The notes below the pieces were generated by a model. It was not told the origin of the DNA, did not search any database, and was given only the letters and a program-made list of their open reading frames with translations. A stretch of DNA of 64,000 bases. It comes from Pseudanabaena sp. Salubria-1 (GTDB taxonomy: Bacteria > Cyanobacteriota > Cyanobacteriia > Pseudanabaenales > Pseudanabaenaceae). Position 1 is the first letter of the stretch, and every line of letters begins with the position of its first letter. Positions 45,810-55,562 of this stretch are shown in pieces. The stretch lies in NCBI GenBank assembly GCA_023336205.1, contig JALQCR010000011.1, positions 62,001 to 126,000 of the forward strand, read 5' to 3'. The position numbers and the translations under genes were made by a program.

Positions 45810-47576
45810 ATGTCTAATGTTCATCCGTTTATCCGACTGACTCGCTATGCCCGTACTTATCGCCAACAAATTTGGACGGCGACAACTTGCTCAATTTTAA
45901 ATAAATTCTTCGATTTGGCTCCGCCAGTCCTGATAGGGGCAGCGATCGATCTGGTGCTACAAAAAGAGAACTTCTGGGCAAATCCCTTTGGTGTCCAAGG
46001 ATTAGCAGCGCAGTTACTAGTACTTTCGGCAATTAGTGGTGTGATCTGGGGCTTAGAGTCGATTTTTGAGTATGCCTATGCACTTCAGTGGCGTAACCTT
46101 GCTCAGACGATCCAGCATGACTTGCGCCTTGATGCTTATCAGCATTTACAAGAGTTAGAACTAGCGTTTTTTGAGGAGCGGAGTTCGGGTGGATTGATGT
46201 CAATTTTGAGTGATGATGTTAATCAATTAGAACGATTTCTTGACGGTGGCGCAAATGAAGTAATTCAAGTTTCGGCGACGATTCTGTTGATTGGTGGTGC
46301 ATTTTTTGTGATTACGCCAAATGTGGCTTGGTTAGCGCTGTCGCCAATGCCATTTATTCTATGGGGTTCAATTTGGTTTCAGAAATTCCTTGCGCCGCGC
46401 TATGCGGAAGTTCGCGAAAAAGTGGGACTGCTGAACGGGCAACTATCGAATAATATCGGTGGGATTACGACGATCAAGGCGTTTGTGACAGAAGCCTATG
46501 AACGTAAACGTATTGAGAAGGAAAGTAATCAATATCGTCAAAGTAATCGCAAGGCGATCGCCTATAGTGCCGCATTTGTTCCTTTGATCAGAATCCTGAT
46601 CTTTATGGGATTTATTGCGATTCTTTATTATGGTGGCTTGGAGGTTCAGGCAAACAGGCTTTCTGTCGGCAATTACTCCGTGATGATTTATCTAATTCAG
46701 CGACTTTTATGGCCGCTCACGCGCTTAGGCGAAACCCTCGATCAATATCAAAGGGCCATGGCTTCGACTAACCGCATCCTTGATTTGCTCGATACCCCGA
46801 TCGCAATTCACTCAGGATCACAGGTATTAGATTCTGTAGTAAATGGTGATATTCAATTAAAAAATGTCACCTTTGGCTATGCCGCAAATTTCCCAATCGT
46901 AGAAAATCTATCCTTAGAAATCGCCGCCCATAAAACTACTGCTATCGTTGGGGCTACTGGTTCAGGCAAAAGTACTTTGGTGAAGTTGCTCCTACGTTTA
47001 TACGAAATTCAATCGGGAAACATCTTTCTCGATCGCATTGATATTCGTGACTTAGAATTGCGATCGCTACGTTCTTGCATGGGTTGGGTAAGCCAAGATG
47101 TATTTCTATTTCATGGCTCAGTTTTAGAAAATATTGCCTATGGCTCCTTTGATGCAACCGTGGATCAGATTGTCGAAGCTGCCAAGATTGCTGAAGCCCA
47201 TGACTTTATCCAAGCTCTGCCCAAGGGTTACGATACGATTGTTGGTGAGCGTGGTCAAAAGCTATCAGGTGGGCAGAGACAGCGCATTGCGATCGCCCGT
47301 GCAGTGTTACGCAATCCACCGATTTTGATTCTCGATGAAGCAACTTCAGCAGTTGATAATGAAACAGAAGCAGCGATCCAAAAATCTTTGGAACGGATTA
47401 CCAAAAACCGCACAACGATTGCGATCGCTCATCGTCTATCCACTATCCGCAATGCCGATCGCATCTATGTAATGGATCAGGGCAAAGTAGTGGAGATGGG
47501 AACTCATGATGAGCTAGTTGCTAACAATGGAATCTACGCAGGTTTATGGAATCTGCAAACAGGACAAAAAATCTGA
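45810..47576 (+). CDS. ABC exporter, fused permease and ATPase
   Basis: A 588-residue type-IV ABC half-transporter. Residues 1-330 contain six membrane segments; the nucleotide-binding domain has Walker A GATGSGKSTL (near 384), signature KLSGGQRQRIAIARAVL (near 487) and Walker B ILILDEATSAVD. It resembles MsbA/multidrug-type exporters; the substrate is unknown. Its ATG follows the toxin stop with no spacer, so it may be partly cotranscribed with the toxin pair. Confidence -1.
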   Translation: MSNVHPFIRLTRYARTYRQQIWTATTCSILNKFFDLAPPVLIGAAIDLVLQKENFWANPFGVQGLAAQLLVLSAISGVIWGLESIFEYAYALQWRNLAQTIQHDLRLDAYQHLQELELAFFEERSSGGLMSILSDDVNQLERFLDGGANEVIQVSATILLIGGAFFVITPNVAWLALSPMPFILWGSIWFQKFLAPRYAEVREKVGLLNGQLSNNIGGITTIKAFVTEAYERKRIEKESNQYRQSNRKAIAYSAAFVPLIRILIFMGFIAILYYGGLEVQANRLSVGNYSVMIYLIQRLLWPLTRLGETLDQYQRAMASTNRILDLLDTPIAIHSGSQVLDSVVNGDIQLKNVTFGYAANFPIVENLSLEIAAHKTTAIVGATGSGKSTLVKLLLRLYEIQSGNIFLDRIDIRDLELRSLRSCMGWVSQDVFLFHGSVLENIAYGSFDATVDQIVEAAKIAEAHDFIQALPKGYDTIVGERGQKLSGGQRQRIAIARAVLRNPPILILDEATSAVDNETEAAIQKSLERITKNRTTIAIAHRLSTIRNADRIYVMDQGKVVEMGTHDELVANNGIYAGLWNLQTGQKI

Positions 47577-47590
47577 AGAAGATATCAACT

Positions 47591-47637
47591 AAAAGCCTGA
47601 AAAACATGGCGCAAAGCGCCATGTTTTTCAGGCTTTT
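47591..47637. terminator. Terminator palindrome, 22-bp perfect arms
   Basis: Arms 47591-47612 and 47616-47637 around AAA, core ACATGGCGC. It lies between the convergent ABC exporter and methyltransferase genes and serves both. Confidence -1.
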
Positions 47638-48342
47638 AAGGCAATCAGGCATGAGTCATTAGATACTGACCATTGCCATTGTATTCACCATCACAAGTCA
47701 CAAAAATTGTACCTAGCATCAATAAATAAAAGCGCCAAATTCGACGGAACTTAGCGTAGTCCATACCATAGTCTAAAGACTTAACAATATCTTGAGAATC
47801 ATCAAATCTCTCCAACCATGCCACTGTGGTTTTATGATAATTTATACCATTCATGTACCAGCGATTGACGGTTTTAAGATCGCGATTATGACTTGGAACT
47901 GCGTCATAGTTCCAGTAGCGACCATGAGGGAAAATATACTTGTGCGTGAAGCCACTTGACAAATTGTTGGGGATGCGAACAGTGATGATATGAATTAATA
48001 CCTTGCCATCGCTTTTGAGAAAAGATGAAAGCTTTTGAAAAGCATTGGTGAGATTTCCGACATGACAAAAGACTCCAATAGAGAGAATCTTGTCAAATTT
48101 CTCCGTAAACTGCGCCTCGTTCAAATCGCCTTCATGGAGTGTGAATCGACCTGAACTTAGATAGCTAGTTGGATCTTGCATTTTGTGGCGCATGTACTCA
48201 CACTGCTGATGACTCAAGTTCAACCCCGTGAACCTCACATTGGGAAACTTCGACATAATGTAATTAGGTACACAGCCCCAACCACAACCAAAATCCAAAA
48301 TATTATCGCCATCAACAATATCTAAGCGTTCAATTACCTGAT

Positions 48343-49600
48343 CTGAGATCTTGCACCATTCCTGAAAGAGTTAAGTAGGAATGGGTTTGAGAATAATTTC
48401 AAACCCATGACGAGCAGCAATATCGGCACTAATTTGGAGATACCTAAGAAGTTTCAACCAAAGGACAGAAGGAAATAAAACGGAAAGTGTCAAATCACAG
48501 GTAGCTTTCCAGTCCAAGACAGGAGGACTCGACCATTGATCAATCCAATGGGCCAAAAGATAAGCAAGCAGAGAGAGGATAAGCCAACGATAAACACCAA
48601 GTTTTGTAGATTGCCCAAAACAATGCAAACCAAAGCGATGTTTGATGGTTTTGAAGAATCCCTCAATCGCCCAACGCTTACGACCTAACATCACCAGATA
48701 AGCACCAGAATAAGGATGAGAAGAGACAACAAAGCGTAACTCCCGTTTACTATCAGCTCTTTTGAGCCAAAACCAAGAGATCGTCAAAGGCTGAGTTAGC
48801 CCTTCTAGCAAAATTTGTTGTCCACGTTTGCCATGACGATAAAGTTGTTTGACTGTACGGCCATCTTGAAGTTTACGATTGTTGCGTACACCGACAACGA
48901 TGCGCCAAGTCTTGGCGCGGACAGTATTGAAAAACTTCACCGTACTAAACTCAGTATCAGCAAGGACAATCACAGTCTTGCCTTGGGTTAGTTGCTTGGG
49001 TACTGTCCCCAATAACTTACAAGCTAAGTCAGAGGGACTGGGGTATCCTTTGCCGCGCCATACTCTAAAACTCCATGGTACGCGCCACTCTCCATAGACC
49101 AGATACAGTACAACCAGATGTAGTCCTCGCTTTCCGTTTAGTATTCTCACCCATGGGTCTGGTTCGTTTTGGGTGGGATTGCTCAAATGTAAAAACTTGC
49201 CGCTTTTTTCTAGGGTAGTCAAGTCTATCAGTATCTTTAATGGCACTTGTTTCGATGGGCGATGCTTGGCGATTTGTCCCAAAATAGCCTGCCGTGTTGA
49301 CCGAATTACTGCTCTCGTTGACCAGTTATAGTGATTGAGAAATCGGCTGAGTGCACTCGCTGATTTTATCTGTGTATGTTCTGGATAAGGATGCCTTTGT
49401 GCTTCGAGAAATAGTCCTAGTATTGCATTGAGACTTGCTGTTTGATACACACTTGGCATCAAACACAGAAGACTATACACTAGCCCTTGGGCGTGCTTAA
49501 CGATGCTTTCCATGCTCGTTATTTAATTTACTACTACGCCCTTTTTTTCACATTTCTGCTCTTTCTGCAACCCCTTTTCTTGAATGGTGCAAGATCTCAG
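48343..49600 (-). mobile_element. IS element, 1258 bp, 4-bp target duplication
   Basis: Inverted ends CTGAGATCTTGCACCATTC (19 bp perfect) at 48343 and, reversed, at 49600. Flanked by TGAT at 48339-48342 and 49601-49604. One intact transposase. A 4-bp duplication suggests an IS701/IS4-group element; the family is not certain. Confidence -1.
48371..49513 (-). CDS. DDE transposase (IS4/IS701-like)
   Basis: A 380-residue intact transposase with DDE residues in KILIDLTTLEKSGKF (near residue 95), VIVLADTEFSTVKFF (near 185) and GRKRWAIEGFFKTIKHRFGLHCFG (near 290). It moves the 1258-bp element in which it lies. Confidence -1.
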   Translation of the reverse strand: MESIVKHAQGLVYSLLCLMPSVYQTASLNAILGLFLEAQRHPYPEHTQIKSASALSRFLNHYNWSTRAVIRSTRQAILGQIAKHRPSKQVPLKILIDLTTLEKSGKFLHLSNPTQNEPDPWVRILNGKRGLHLVVLYLVYGEWRVPWSFRVWRGKGYPSPSDLACKLLGTVPKQLTQGKTVIVLADTEFSTVKFFNTVRAKTWRIVVGVRNNRKLQDGRTVKQLYRHGKRGQQILLEGLTQPLTISWFWLKRADSKRELRFVVSSHPYSGAYLVMLGRKRWAIEGFFKTIKHRFGLHCFGQSTKLGVYRWLILSLLAYLLAHWIDQWSSPPVLDWKATCDLTLSVLFPSVLWLKLLRYLQISADIAARHGFEIILKPIPT

Positions 49601-50204
49601 TGATCGATCATATGCTTTTGTGATTCCTCAAGATCGATCGCACCATTCTCCCAAAGTCCCATACTGTACTTAGGATAAATGACTTGCCAATTGCCAAGCA
49701 TCGGATTCAGCATGGCTTGAGGTAGGTCATACTGCACCTTCATCAGTTCTCGTGAAGACTCGGCAAGCTGATCTGATTCCTGTAACACCCATTCGTAGGG
49801 AGCCAGTAGACTAGGAAAGTGCTTAAACAAAATTGGCATGGATGTGTGCAATAGCGATCGGAAAACGGAGTCTGGTATTTCTAATCCGTTAATATAGGCT
49901 TCAGCTAAAGCCATTTGTGTCGCGTTAAAAGCTCCAGCCATTAATCTTGTGGCTTTATATGCGATCGGACTTTTGAATGTTTCATTTCCCACAAGAGGGT
50001 TCTGAGACTGAATATTTGGGAATAAATTCGTAGAAGTCATGTTGGTTCCTCTTAATATCTAGAAGATTGCTCAGACAAGAAATCATGAAAAAGCTCAACT
50101 TGAGAACTACTTTGATTTTGATGTAGCAGTTTGCCAAAGATACTCTAAGTTAAGAACTTGGGATGTAGTATAGCCAACTTTTAGGTTTTTAATTGCGAAG
50201 AATT

Positions 50205-51022
50205 GGTAGTCCTAAAAAGGAAAGGACGCACACGGAGGTAAAGAATCGTTGTAATGATGAATAAAATTCCAAATGGCTCCAATGTGATTTTCCAATTTCT
50301 TAGAAAAAGATAAGGTCTTTCTAACTAGTCTTGATACTCGTTGACGTAACGTACAGTTGAATCTCTCAATATAGTTGGTCTTTCCCGTTTCTTTCCCGAC
50401 AGCCCTATGACGTTTGCTGGGCAGGACAACTGGATAAGACGAATAGAAGTCAGTATAAATAACCGCACATTGGCGATAGACGCTAGGCAACGATTCCCAT
50501 AACTTCTGAGCTGATTCACCAGTGCGATCGCCTATATAACAACCGACAATTTCACGAGTCTCGGCATCAATGGCAAGCCATACCCACTGTTTATTGCCTT
50601 TGTCGTCCACAAAAGACCACAATTCATCCATCTGTATGGTCAAACGGCGTTTTGGTTTTGGTTCTACCTCCACCTGCTGAGGAACGTTTTCATATTTATG
50701 ATTGACGTAACTTTGCAACCATCTCTCTGACACCTTGAGGACTCTGGCAATTCCAGCTAGTGGGATTTTTTCTAGTAGTAGTTTCTCAAGAAGGTCATAA
50801 GTGTCTTGGGTACGCTCTGAAACTCTCTGCCACTGTGGATTTTCTACAAATTGACGACCACAGTCCCGACATTTATAATTTTGTTTTCCATGTCGTGTAC
50901 TGCCGTTTTTTACAACGGATACGGACTGGCAGGATGGACAGGATGGCCTTGCTTCTGACATTACTTTACTTTGTATCAACTATCTGGATATTTTCCTACA
51001 TCCTTTCCTTTTTAGGACTACC
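50205..51022 (-). mobile_element. IS1-family element, copy 1, 818 bp
   Basis: Inverted ends GGTAGTCCTAAAAAGGAAAG / complement at 51022. 8-bp target duplication GAAGAATT at 50197-50204 and 51023-51030. Almost identical to 55956-56773; I see two base differences. It is inserted about 165 bp upstream of the methyltransferase gene. Confidence -1.
50212..50979 (-). CDS. IS1-family transposase, copy 1
   Basis: A 255-residue single-frame transposase. The N-terminal zinc finger has CPSCQS and CRDCGRQF (C2-C2), then a helix-turn-helix (AGIARVLKVSERWLQSYV) and the DDE catalytic core: MDELWSFVDDKGNKQWVWLAID near 120, YTDFYSSYPVV near 180, ETGKTNYIERFNCTLRQRVSRLVRKTLSFSK near 205-235. Unlike classical IS1 there is no InsA/InsB frameshift. 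Confidence -1.
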   Translation of the reverse strand: MIQSKVMSEARPSCPSCQSVSVVKNGSTRHGKQNYKCRDCGRQFVENPQWQRVSERTQDTYDLLEKLLLEKIPLAGIARVLKVSERWLQSYVNHKYENVPQQVEVEPKPKRRLTIQMDELWSFVDDKGNKQWVWLAIDAETREIVGCYIGDRTGESAQKLWESLPSVYRQCAVIYTDFYSSYPVVLPSKRHRAVGKETGKTNYIERFNCTLRQRVSRLVRKTLSFSKKLENHIGAIWNFIHHYNDSLPPCASFPF

Positions 51023-51071
51023 GAAGAATTTACCTAAGTTAATGTGGGGTTACGTTGAGTTACATAAATTT

Positions 51072-51122
51072 TGTATGCAAAAAAGGAAGCATCGCTTAGC
51101 GATGCTTCCTTTTTTGCATACA
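51072..51122. terminator. Palindrome, 25-bp perfect arms
   Basis: Arms 51072-51096 and 51098-51122 around one base; core GGAAGCATCGCT. No gene ends directly here; it lies between IS1 copy 1 and a MITE downstream of the desaturase gene. Confidence -1.
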
Positions 51123-51142
51123 GTGCAATTCCATCTTAATAG

Positions 51143-51293
51143 CTGATGTTACGTGGAAGTTTCTAATACCCTCACCCCTAGCCCCTCTCCCAAAGGGAGA
51201 GGGGGACAAGAGTTTTCTGGATTTTGCTCCCCCTCTCCTCTCTGGGAGAGGGGGCTGGGGGGTGAGGGCAATCTTCCTTCCACGTAACATCAG
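51143..51293. mobile_element. 151-bp MITE with CTGATGTTACGTGGAAG ends
   Basis: The 17-bp ends CTGATGTTACGTGGAAG are perfectly inverted. The core is two inverted copies of the CCCTCACCCCTAGCCCCTCT repeat family that also occurs in uvrA and near 5320-5592. It sits just after the desaturase stop. Confidence -1.
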
Positions 51294-51301
51294 TTAATAG
51301 A

Positions 51302-52210
51302 TTAAAAATTTGTTTTTTTTGAAGCGAGCGCTAATTCTAAGTTCTGAAAATCTTGCTTTTTGGCTTTTGCCAGCAAATCCTTTTCGCTAGGTAATTTCAG
51401 CTTTGACGCTAACTTTAGGAACTCAAGCATTTTAATAAAGCCAAAAGTGGGATCTGGCAGATAGACAACCTCACCATTCGCGATGGTGATACCGTGCCGA
51501 CAAGATGCCTGAAAAGCATGATGCAGATTGTGCCAACCTTCTCCTAGAGTAAGAAACGCCACTAATCCACTGTTGCGGCTATGGTCGTCAGTAATAAATG
51601 GTTGATCCCCCACAATATGACTGAGCGAGTTTACAGTCTGGACACCGTGAAATAGCAATGTCGTGCTGAGAAAAAATGCACCGAGATATTCCAAGCCCCC
51701 AAAATAGTATGAAATTGCCCCAAGTGCTACTAGGGGGATGAAATGTAAACGGTCAATCACTTTTAAAACCAGATCGCTTTCAACATCAAGGGGTAATTTA
51801 TCTGGAAAGAAACGGGAAGATAACAGCCAGCCTCCTTGAGACCAATAAAATCCTTTAATTCCCAAAAATGGCGTATAGGGAGAATGCGGATCGCGATCGC
51901 TTTCAACATATTGATGATGCATCAGGTGGTGCGCTTTCCACCAACTTGGCCCCATCTGTCCCGCCGATGCTGCGACAATACTACCAATCCATAATAGTGG
52001 CGCAGGGGTTTGATAACTTTTGTGAGTAAGTAATCGATGATAAATGCCAGTCGTGGCAAGCATCCGAATTAAATATAATGTAATGATCCATGCGATCGCA
52101 CCCCATGATAAACCAGTTGTTAAAACAAGTAGCGAACCGACATGACTGACGATAATCAGCGTCGGACCGACCAGATAAGAAACAATTGTGGGTAGAGAGT
52201 ATTGCCTCAT
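51302..52210 (-). CDS. Acyl-lipid/acyl-CoA fatty acid desaturase
   Basis: A 302-residue membrane desaturase with three histidine boxes: HRLLTHKSY (near 60), HHLMHHQYVESDRDPHSP (near 93) and EGWHNLHHAF (near 232), which bind the di-iron centre. Four membrane segments surround them. The pattern matches delta-9 (DesC-like) desaturases; the final assignment is not certain. Temperature control is usual for this family but no element is evident. Confidence -1.
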   Translation of the reverse strand: MRQYSLPTIVSYLVGPTLIIVSHVGSLLVLTTGLSWGAIAWIITLYLIRMLATTGIYHRLLTHKSYQTPAPLLWIGSIVAASAGQMGPSWWKAHHLMHHQYVESDRDPHSPYTPFLGIKGFYWSQGGWLLSSRFFPDKLPLDVESDLVLKVIDRLHFIPLVALGAISYYFGGLEYLGAFFLSTTLLFHGVQTVNSLSHIVGDQPFITDDHSRNSGLVAFLTLGEGWHNLHHAFQASCRHGITIANGEVVYLPDPTFGFIKMLEFLKLASKLKLPSEKDLLAKAKKQDFQNLELALASKKTNF

Positions 52211-52735
52211 TTACTGTCCAAAAAAATGTAATGTAAAGAAAATATGTTTACAGCGCTTTACCGCAAATTAAAACCCAGATAGTTTTTATATAGTTGACAC
52301 AGCCAACCATGAAAAATTATTTGCATCCAGCTTGATTATAAAAGGCTAGAACGGTCGAGATATGAAAGTATTTAGTAACCGCCCCAGCAAACCAAAGTAA
52401 CATAATCCTTTCGCTGTGAATAATTACAGCAATTTGTTTTCAACCCCGCCACAAATAAGAATATAAACCTATTGTGGGGCTTCGCCCTGCGCCCCTTCTT
52501 GTGGCTGTGATCGAACATTTCGTCGGTTTACTCGGCTTAGCCGTTCACAACTAATGAAGTAGTCCAATCTACAGTGCTTTGCCCCGTAGTACCAGAGAAC
52601 GCAATATACTTATCCAGATATCACAACTGTTGTCTTCGCTACGGAACTAATGTTGCTTTTGAAGTCAGATCAGAATTTGTAGAAAGACTAAAGCTTTTCT
52701 AAATTTATCCGCCCATACACCCGCCTAAATACCCT
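52211..52735. other. 525-bp gene-free region between divergent genes
   Basis: It must contain the promoters of the desaturase and the transglutaminase. A hairpin GCCACAA..TTGTGGC with GGGGCTTCGCCC at its tip lies near 52448-52504. No coding stretch or recognised RNA is seen. Confidence -1.
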
Positions 52736-54364
52736 ATGCCCAGTTTACCAAGCACGATTTATCCCATTGGCGCTTATAACCTTCATGGTTTAGTGTGGCA
52801 AACCGATGTAAGTACTGATGTAGATAATGGCAAACCCTACGCACTTTGTGTAGATTCCTATCAAGGGCATCTACTCAAAATCGATCCCCTCTCTGAAGGT
52901 GCAACGGTGCTGAATAATTACACCGCATTGCAGTTTCGAGACGCGACAGGTCTAGCGATCGCAGGGGAGACGCTGTGGATTACCAAGGACAATGGCATTT
53001 ATTACTGCAATATGGTTGATTTTGATCTGCAACCATTTATGGAGCTACCCAACAAGGTCGATGGCATAGCAGTCTCTGATGGTGGCGTGTATGTAAGTTC
53101 TAGTGAAGTTGGCAAAATTTTTGTGTTTGGACGCGCCACCCGCACCTTGCTCCGCATTATGGATGCTCCTGGGGCAGGATTTGAAGCGCTGACTTTAGTG
53201 GGCGAAGAATTGTGGGTTAGCGATCGCACTGAAGAAACAGTTTATCGACTTAACGCCAAAACAGGCGAAGTGGTACATCGTGGTTTGACTCCATTCCCCA
53301 ATCCTATGGGATTAGGATTTTTGGGCAATGATTTATATATAGTTTATTCAGGTGACGAAAACTATATTCGCGACAATCCTAATGATTTAGATGAACCATT
53401 TTCGGTCTCGGCACGCGAAAAGACTTTTATTCATCGCCTCAAGTTTAATCAATACCAAGATGAAAAGTTAAACTACACTCTCACCACAGGCTACAAAGTG
53501 GAGATGATCTATCTTGAAGAACTCTCCTCTGAAGAACCAACTTCAGTCTATAACCTCACATGGCGAGTTGCCTATCCTACAGATACCTATCGCCAAAAAT
53601 TATTAGCGATCGAGCCAATTGGCATTCCATTTGAAGAAGAAATTGTCGATGGTCAGCGTGTTGCCGCATTCAAGCTTGGAAACTTAAAACCTGAAGAATC
53701 GAGAATGTTCGGTTGGAAAGCAACTTTAGAACTTCGTGGAATCAAATATGAACTTAAAGATAGTGAAGTAGAATTTGTCCCTGAACTATCTCCCGAAATG
53801 CAGAAGCTTTATCTCGTTGATGATGATGGATTGAGCATGGATCATCCGCTTATTCAAACCGCCGCAAAGGAAGCCGTGGGAGGTGAAACCAATATTTTGC
53901 GGAAGATGCTATTGATTCGTGATTATGTCTATGACAAGCTCTCATACCGTGTCACGCCTTACATTGCCGCACCAGAAGAAGTTCTAGTTAGAGGCACAGG
54001 TTCCTGTGGAGAATATGTTGGTTTGCTATTAGCCTTAACTCGATTAAATGGAATTGCTTGTCGCACGGTTGGGCGTTATAAATGTCCCCATGATGGCGAA
54101 TTGATGATGAACATTCCTCTCCATCAATATTACAATCATGTTTGGATTGAGTTCTATATTCCCAGTATTGGATGGTTGCCAATGGAATCGAATCCAGATG
54201 ATACTGGCTATCGTCCTTATCCTACTCGCTGGTTTATGGGTTTACCTTGGTATCATGTGGAAATTGGCAAAGGCATCTTTTTTGAGACGATTCAGCCTCA
54301 GCCTTATTCTATTGGTGAGTTAGCTCTCAATCATGTACGCTTCAAAGTCTTAGAAGAAATCTAA
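52736..54364 (+). CDS. Transglutaminase-like protein with N-terminal beta-propeller
   Basis: A 542-residue protein. Residues 1-230 are beta-rich with propeller-like units (DATGLAIAGETLWITKDNGIYY, GFEALTLVGEELWVSDRTEETVYRL). The C-terminal transglutaminase core has C424 (RGTGSCGEYVGLLLAL), H468 (YYNHVWIEFY) and an acidic third position at E484 (WLPMESNPDD), where Asp is usual. No signal peptide. Such proteins are peptidases or crosslinking enzymes; the fusion suggests a substrate-binding propeller. Monocistronic. Confidence -1.
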   Translation: MPSLPSTIYPIGAYNLHGLVWQTDVSTDVDNGKPYALCVDSYQGHLLKIDPLSEGATVLNNYTALQFRDATGLAIAGETLWITKDNGIYYCNMVDFDLQPFMELPNKVDGIAVSDGGVYVSSSEVGKIFVFGRATRTLLRIMDAPGAGFEALTLVGEELWVSDRTEETVYRLNAKTGEVVHRGLTPFPNPMGLGFLGNDLYIVYSGDENYIRDNPNDLDEPFSVSAREKTFIHRLKFNQYQDEKLNYTLTTGYKVEMIYLEELSSEEPTSVYNLTWRVAYPTDTYRQKLLAIEPIGIPFEEEIVDGQRVAAFKLGNLKPEESRMFGWKATLELRGIKYELKDSEVEFVPELSPEMQKLYLVDDDGLSMDHPLIQTAAKEAVGGETNILRKMLLIRDYVYDKLSYRVTPYIAAPEEVLVRGTGSCGEYVGLLLALTRLNGIACRTVGRYKCPHDGELMMNIPLHQYYNHVWIEFYIPSIGWLPMESNPDDTGYRPYPTRWFMGLPWYHVEIGKGIFFETIQPQPYSIGELALNHVRFKVLEEI

Positions 54365-54372
54365 AATTTCTC

Positions 54373-54405
54373 AAAGAATAAATTCACTTAGTGAATTTAT
54401 TCTTT
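54373..54405 (+). terminator. Terminator palindrome, 16-bp perfect arms
   Basis: AAAGAATAAATTCACT and its complement around one base, 8 bp after the transglutaminase stop. It is AT-rich, without a GC core, so its strength is uncertain. Confidence -1.
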
Positions 54406-54532
54406 GTTGACTGTAAACGATTACTAAGTTTAATGAATTTAGCTTAAGAAGAATTTTTTGATGTCTGGATACCTCTTAGGATTATGGAAATTAAAATTTT
54501 TTATAGGTAATTAGACTTAGGAATACAAATTT

Positions 54533-54805
54533 ATGACAAATCTAGCTTTTAACTTACTTGCCTCAGTTCCCGCTACTCCTATTTGGTCGCCAAGTGTTGC
54601 TTTGATCATGATAACTGCTAATGCATTTGCGTTAGTAGTTGCTCGCTATGGCATTCAAGTCAAGGGTGTTGGTCCTAGCTTGCCTGTAGAATTACCTGGT
54701 CTATTTGCAGGTTTTGGCTTGGCAGAATTGCTAGCTGTTACTAGTTTTGGTCATCTTCTTGGAGCAGGTTTGATTTTGGGCTTAGCTCAAGCAGGCTTAG
54801 TATAA
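54533..54805 (+). CDS. psaK: Photosystem I subunit X
   Basis: A 90-residue PsaK with two membrane helices. ATPIWSPSVALIMITANAFAL (helix 1) and LPGLFAGFGLAELLAVTSFGHLLGAG (helix 2) with the loop YGIQVKGVGP are family features. PsaK is peripheral in photosystem I and takes part in antenna coupling. It is separate from psaL-psaI by 23 kb. Its stop lies in a palindrome. Confidence -1.
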   Translation: MTNLAFNLLASVPATPIWSPSVALIMITANAFALVVARYGIQVKGVGPSLPVELPGLFAGFGLAELLAVTSFGHLLGAGLILGLAQAGLV

Positions 54806-54849
54806 AAAGATTAGAGAGTGCACGAAGTGCACTCTCTAATCTTTTTATA
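54801..54849. terminator. Terminator palindrome, 23-bp perfect arms, includes psaK stop
   Basis: Arms 54801-54823 and 54827-54849 around GAA; the psaK TAA (54803-54805) is inside the left arm. Convergent with the nitroreductase gene. Confidence -1.
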
Positions 54850-54889
54850 CCAAAACACAAAATGGCATAGCCACTTTGTGTTTTGGTAT
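54847..54889. repeat. Half copy of the three-hairpin MITE
   Basis: ATACCAAAACACAAAATGGC and its inverted partner, ending at TTTTGGTAT. It overlaps the psaK terminator by 3 bp and stops 5 bp before the nitroreductase stop. Confidence -1.
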
Positions 54890-54893
54890 AAAA

Positions 54894-55508
54894 CTATACA
54901 AACGGGGCAGAACTCCCCCATTCACCTGTAAAAACAAAGCTGGAAAGGGGATGACGATTACGAGGAGCAGTTTCACGCTCTTGTAACTCAGTAGGCAAAT
55001 TACTAGTTTCTCCTGCATAACCGATCGCGATCGCTGCCACAGGTTTCGCCGTTTCAGGAATATTAAAAGTAGCGATCGCCTTAGCAGCATCAAATCCACC
55101 CATTTGGTGAGCGACCAGATTTAAAGCCGTAGCCTGCAATACTAAGGTTGCGGTAGCCTGCCCAGCATCATACTCTGCCCAAGCATTAGGTTTACCATTA
55201 TGTTTAAAGTTCTTTTGGGCAATCACTAACCCCAAGACTGGCGCAACCTGCGCCCATATAACATTGGCGGGAACTAAACAATCAAGTAGTTTCTGATAGT
55301 TCACTGTGTCATCTTTGGTTGTCACAATAAATGCCCAAGGTTGATCATTAAAGCAAGAAGAAGACCATCTTGCTGCTTCAAATAATTGCGCAAGTTTATC
55401 TTTTTCAACAAGTTTGCCAAAGGCACGGGGACTCCATCTCTGAGAGATCAGCGGATGGATTTGATGGTCGTTAATGGCAGGATTTTCCATATTAATATTT
55501 TGCGACAA
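54894..55508 (-). CDS. Nitroreductase family protein
   Basis: A 204-residue FMN-dependent nitroreductase-like protein. N-terminal SQRWSPRAFGKLVEKDKLAQLFEAARWSSSCFNDQPWAFIV is the FMN-binding start, and AAIAIGYAGETSNLP near 165 is the second FMN contact region. These enzymes reduce nitroaromatics, quinones or flavins with NAD(P)H; the physiological substrate is unknown. Convergent with psaK. Confidence -1.
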   Translation of the reverse strand: MSQNINMENPAINDHQIHPLISQRWSPRAFGKLVEKDKLAQLFEAARWSSSCFNDQPWAFIVTTKDDTVNYQKLLDCLVPANVIWAQVAPVLGLVIAQKNFKHNGKPNAWAEYDAGQATATLVLQATALNLVAHQMGGFDAAKAIATFNIPETAKPVAAIAIGYAGETSNLPTELQERETAPRNRHPLSSFVFTGEWGSSAPFV

Positions 55509-55562
55509 ATTTTTATATATTGACCGTCCACCATCATCTTAACCGCTCAAAAATTATATGTA

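Larger units (their letters stand above)
47645..50040 (-). pseudogene. SAM-dependent (cyclopropane-synthase-like) methyltransferase, split by an IS
   Basis: The 5' part (50040 to 49605) encodes an N-terminal domain; the 3' part (48342 to 47645) carries the SAM motif ILDFGCGWGCVPNYI and the CFA-like LNLSHQQCEYM. Deleting the 1258-bp IS and one TGAT copy joins MID to QVIERLDIVDGDNILDFGCG without a frame change, giving a protein of about 378 residues. The layout resembles Coclaurine-N-methyltransferase/cyclopropane-fatty-acid synthase family members. The gene is inactive in this state. Confidence -1.

Noticed and set aside
48343..49600. Assignment of the IS to ISAs1 because of a CTGAG start
   Set aside because: The 4-bp TGAT duplication does not fit the 8-10 bp of that family; an IS701/IS4-like type is more plausible.
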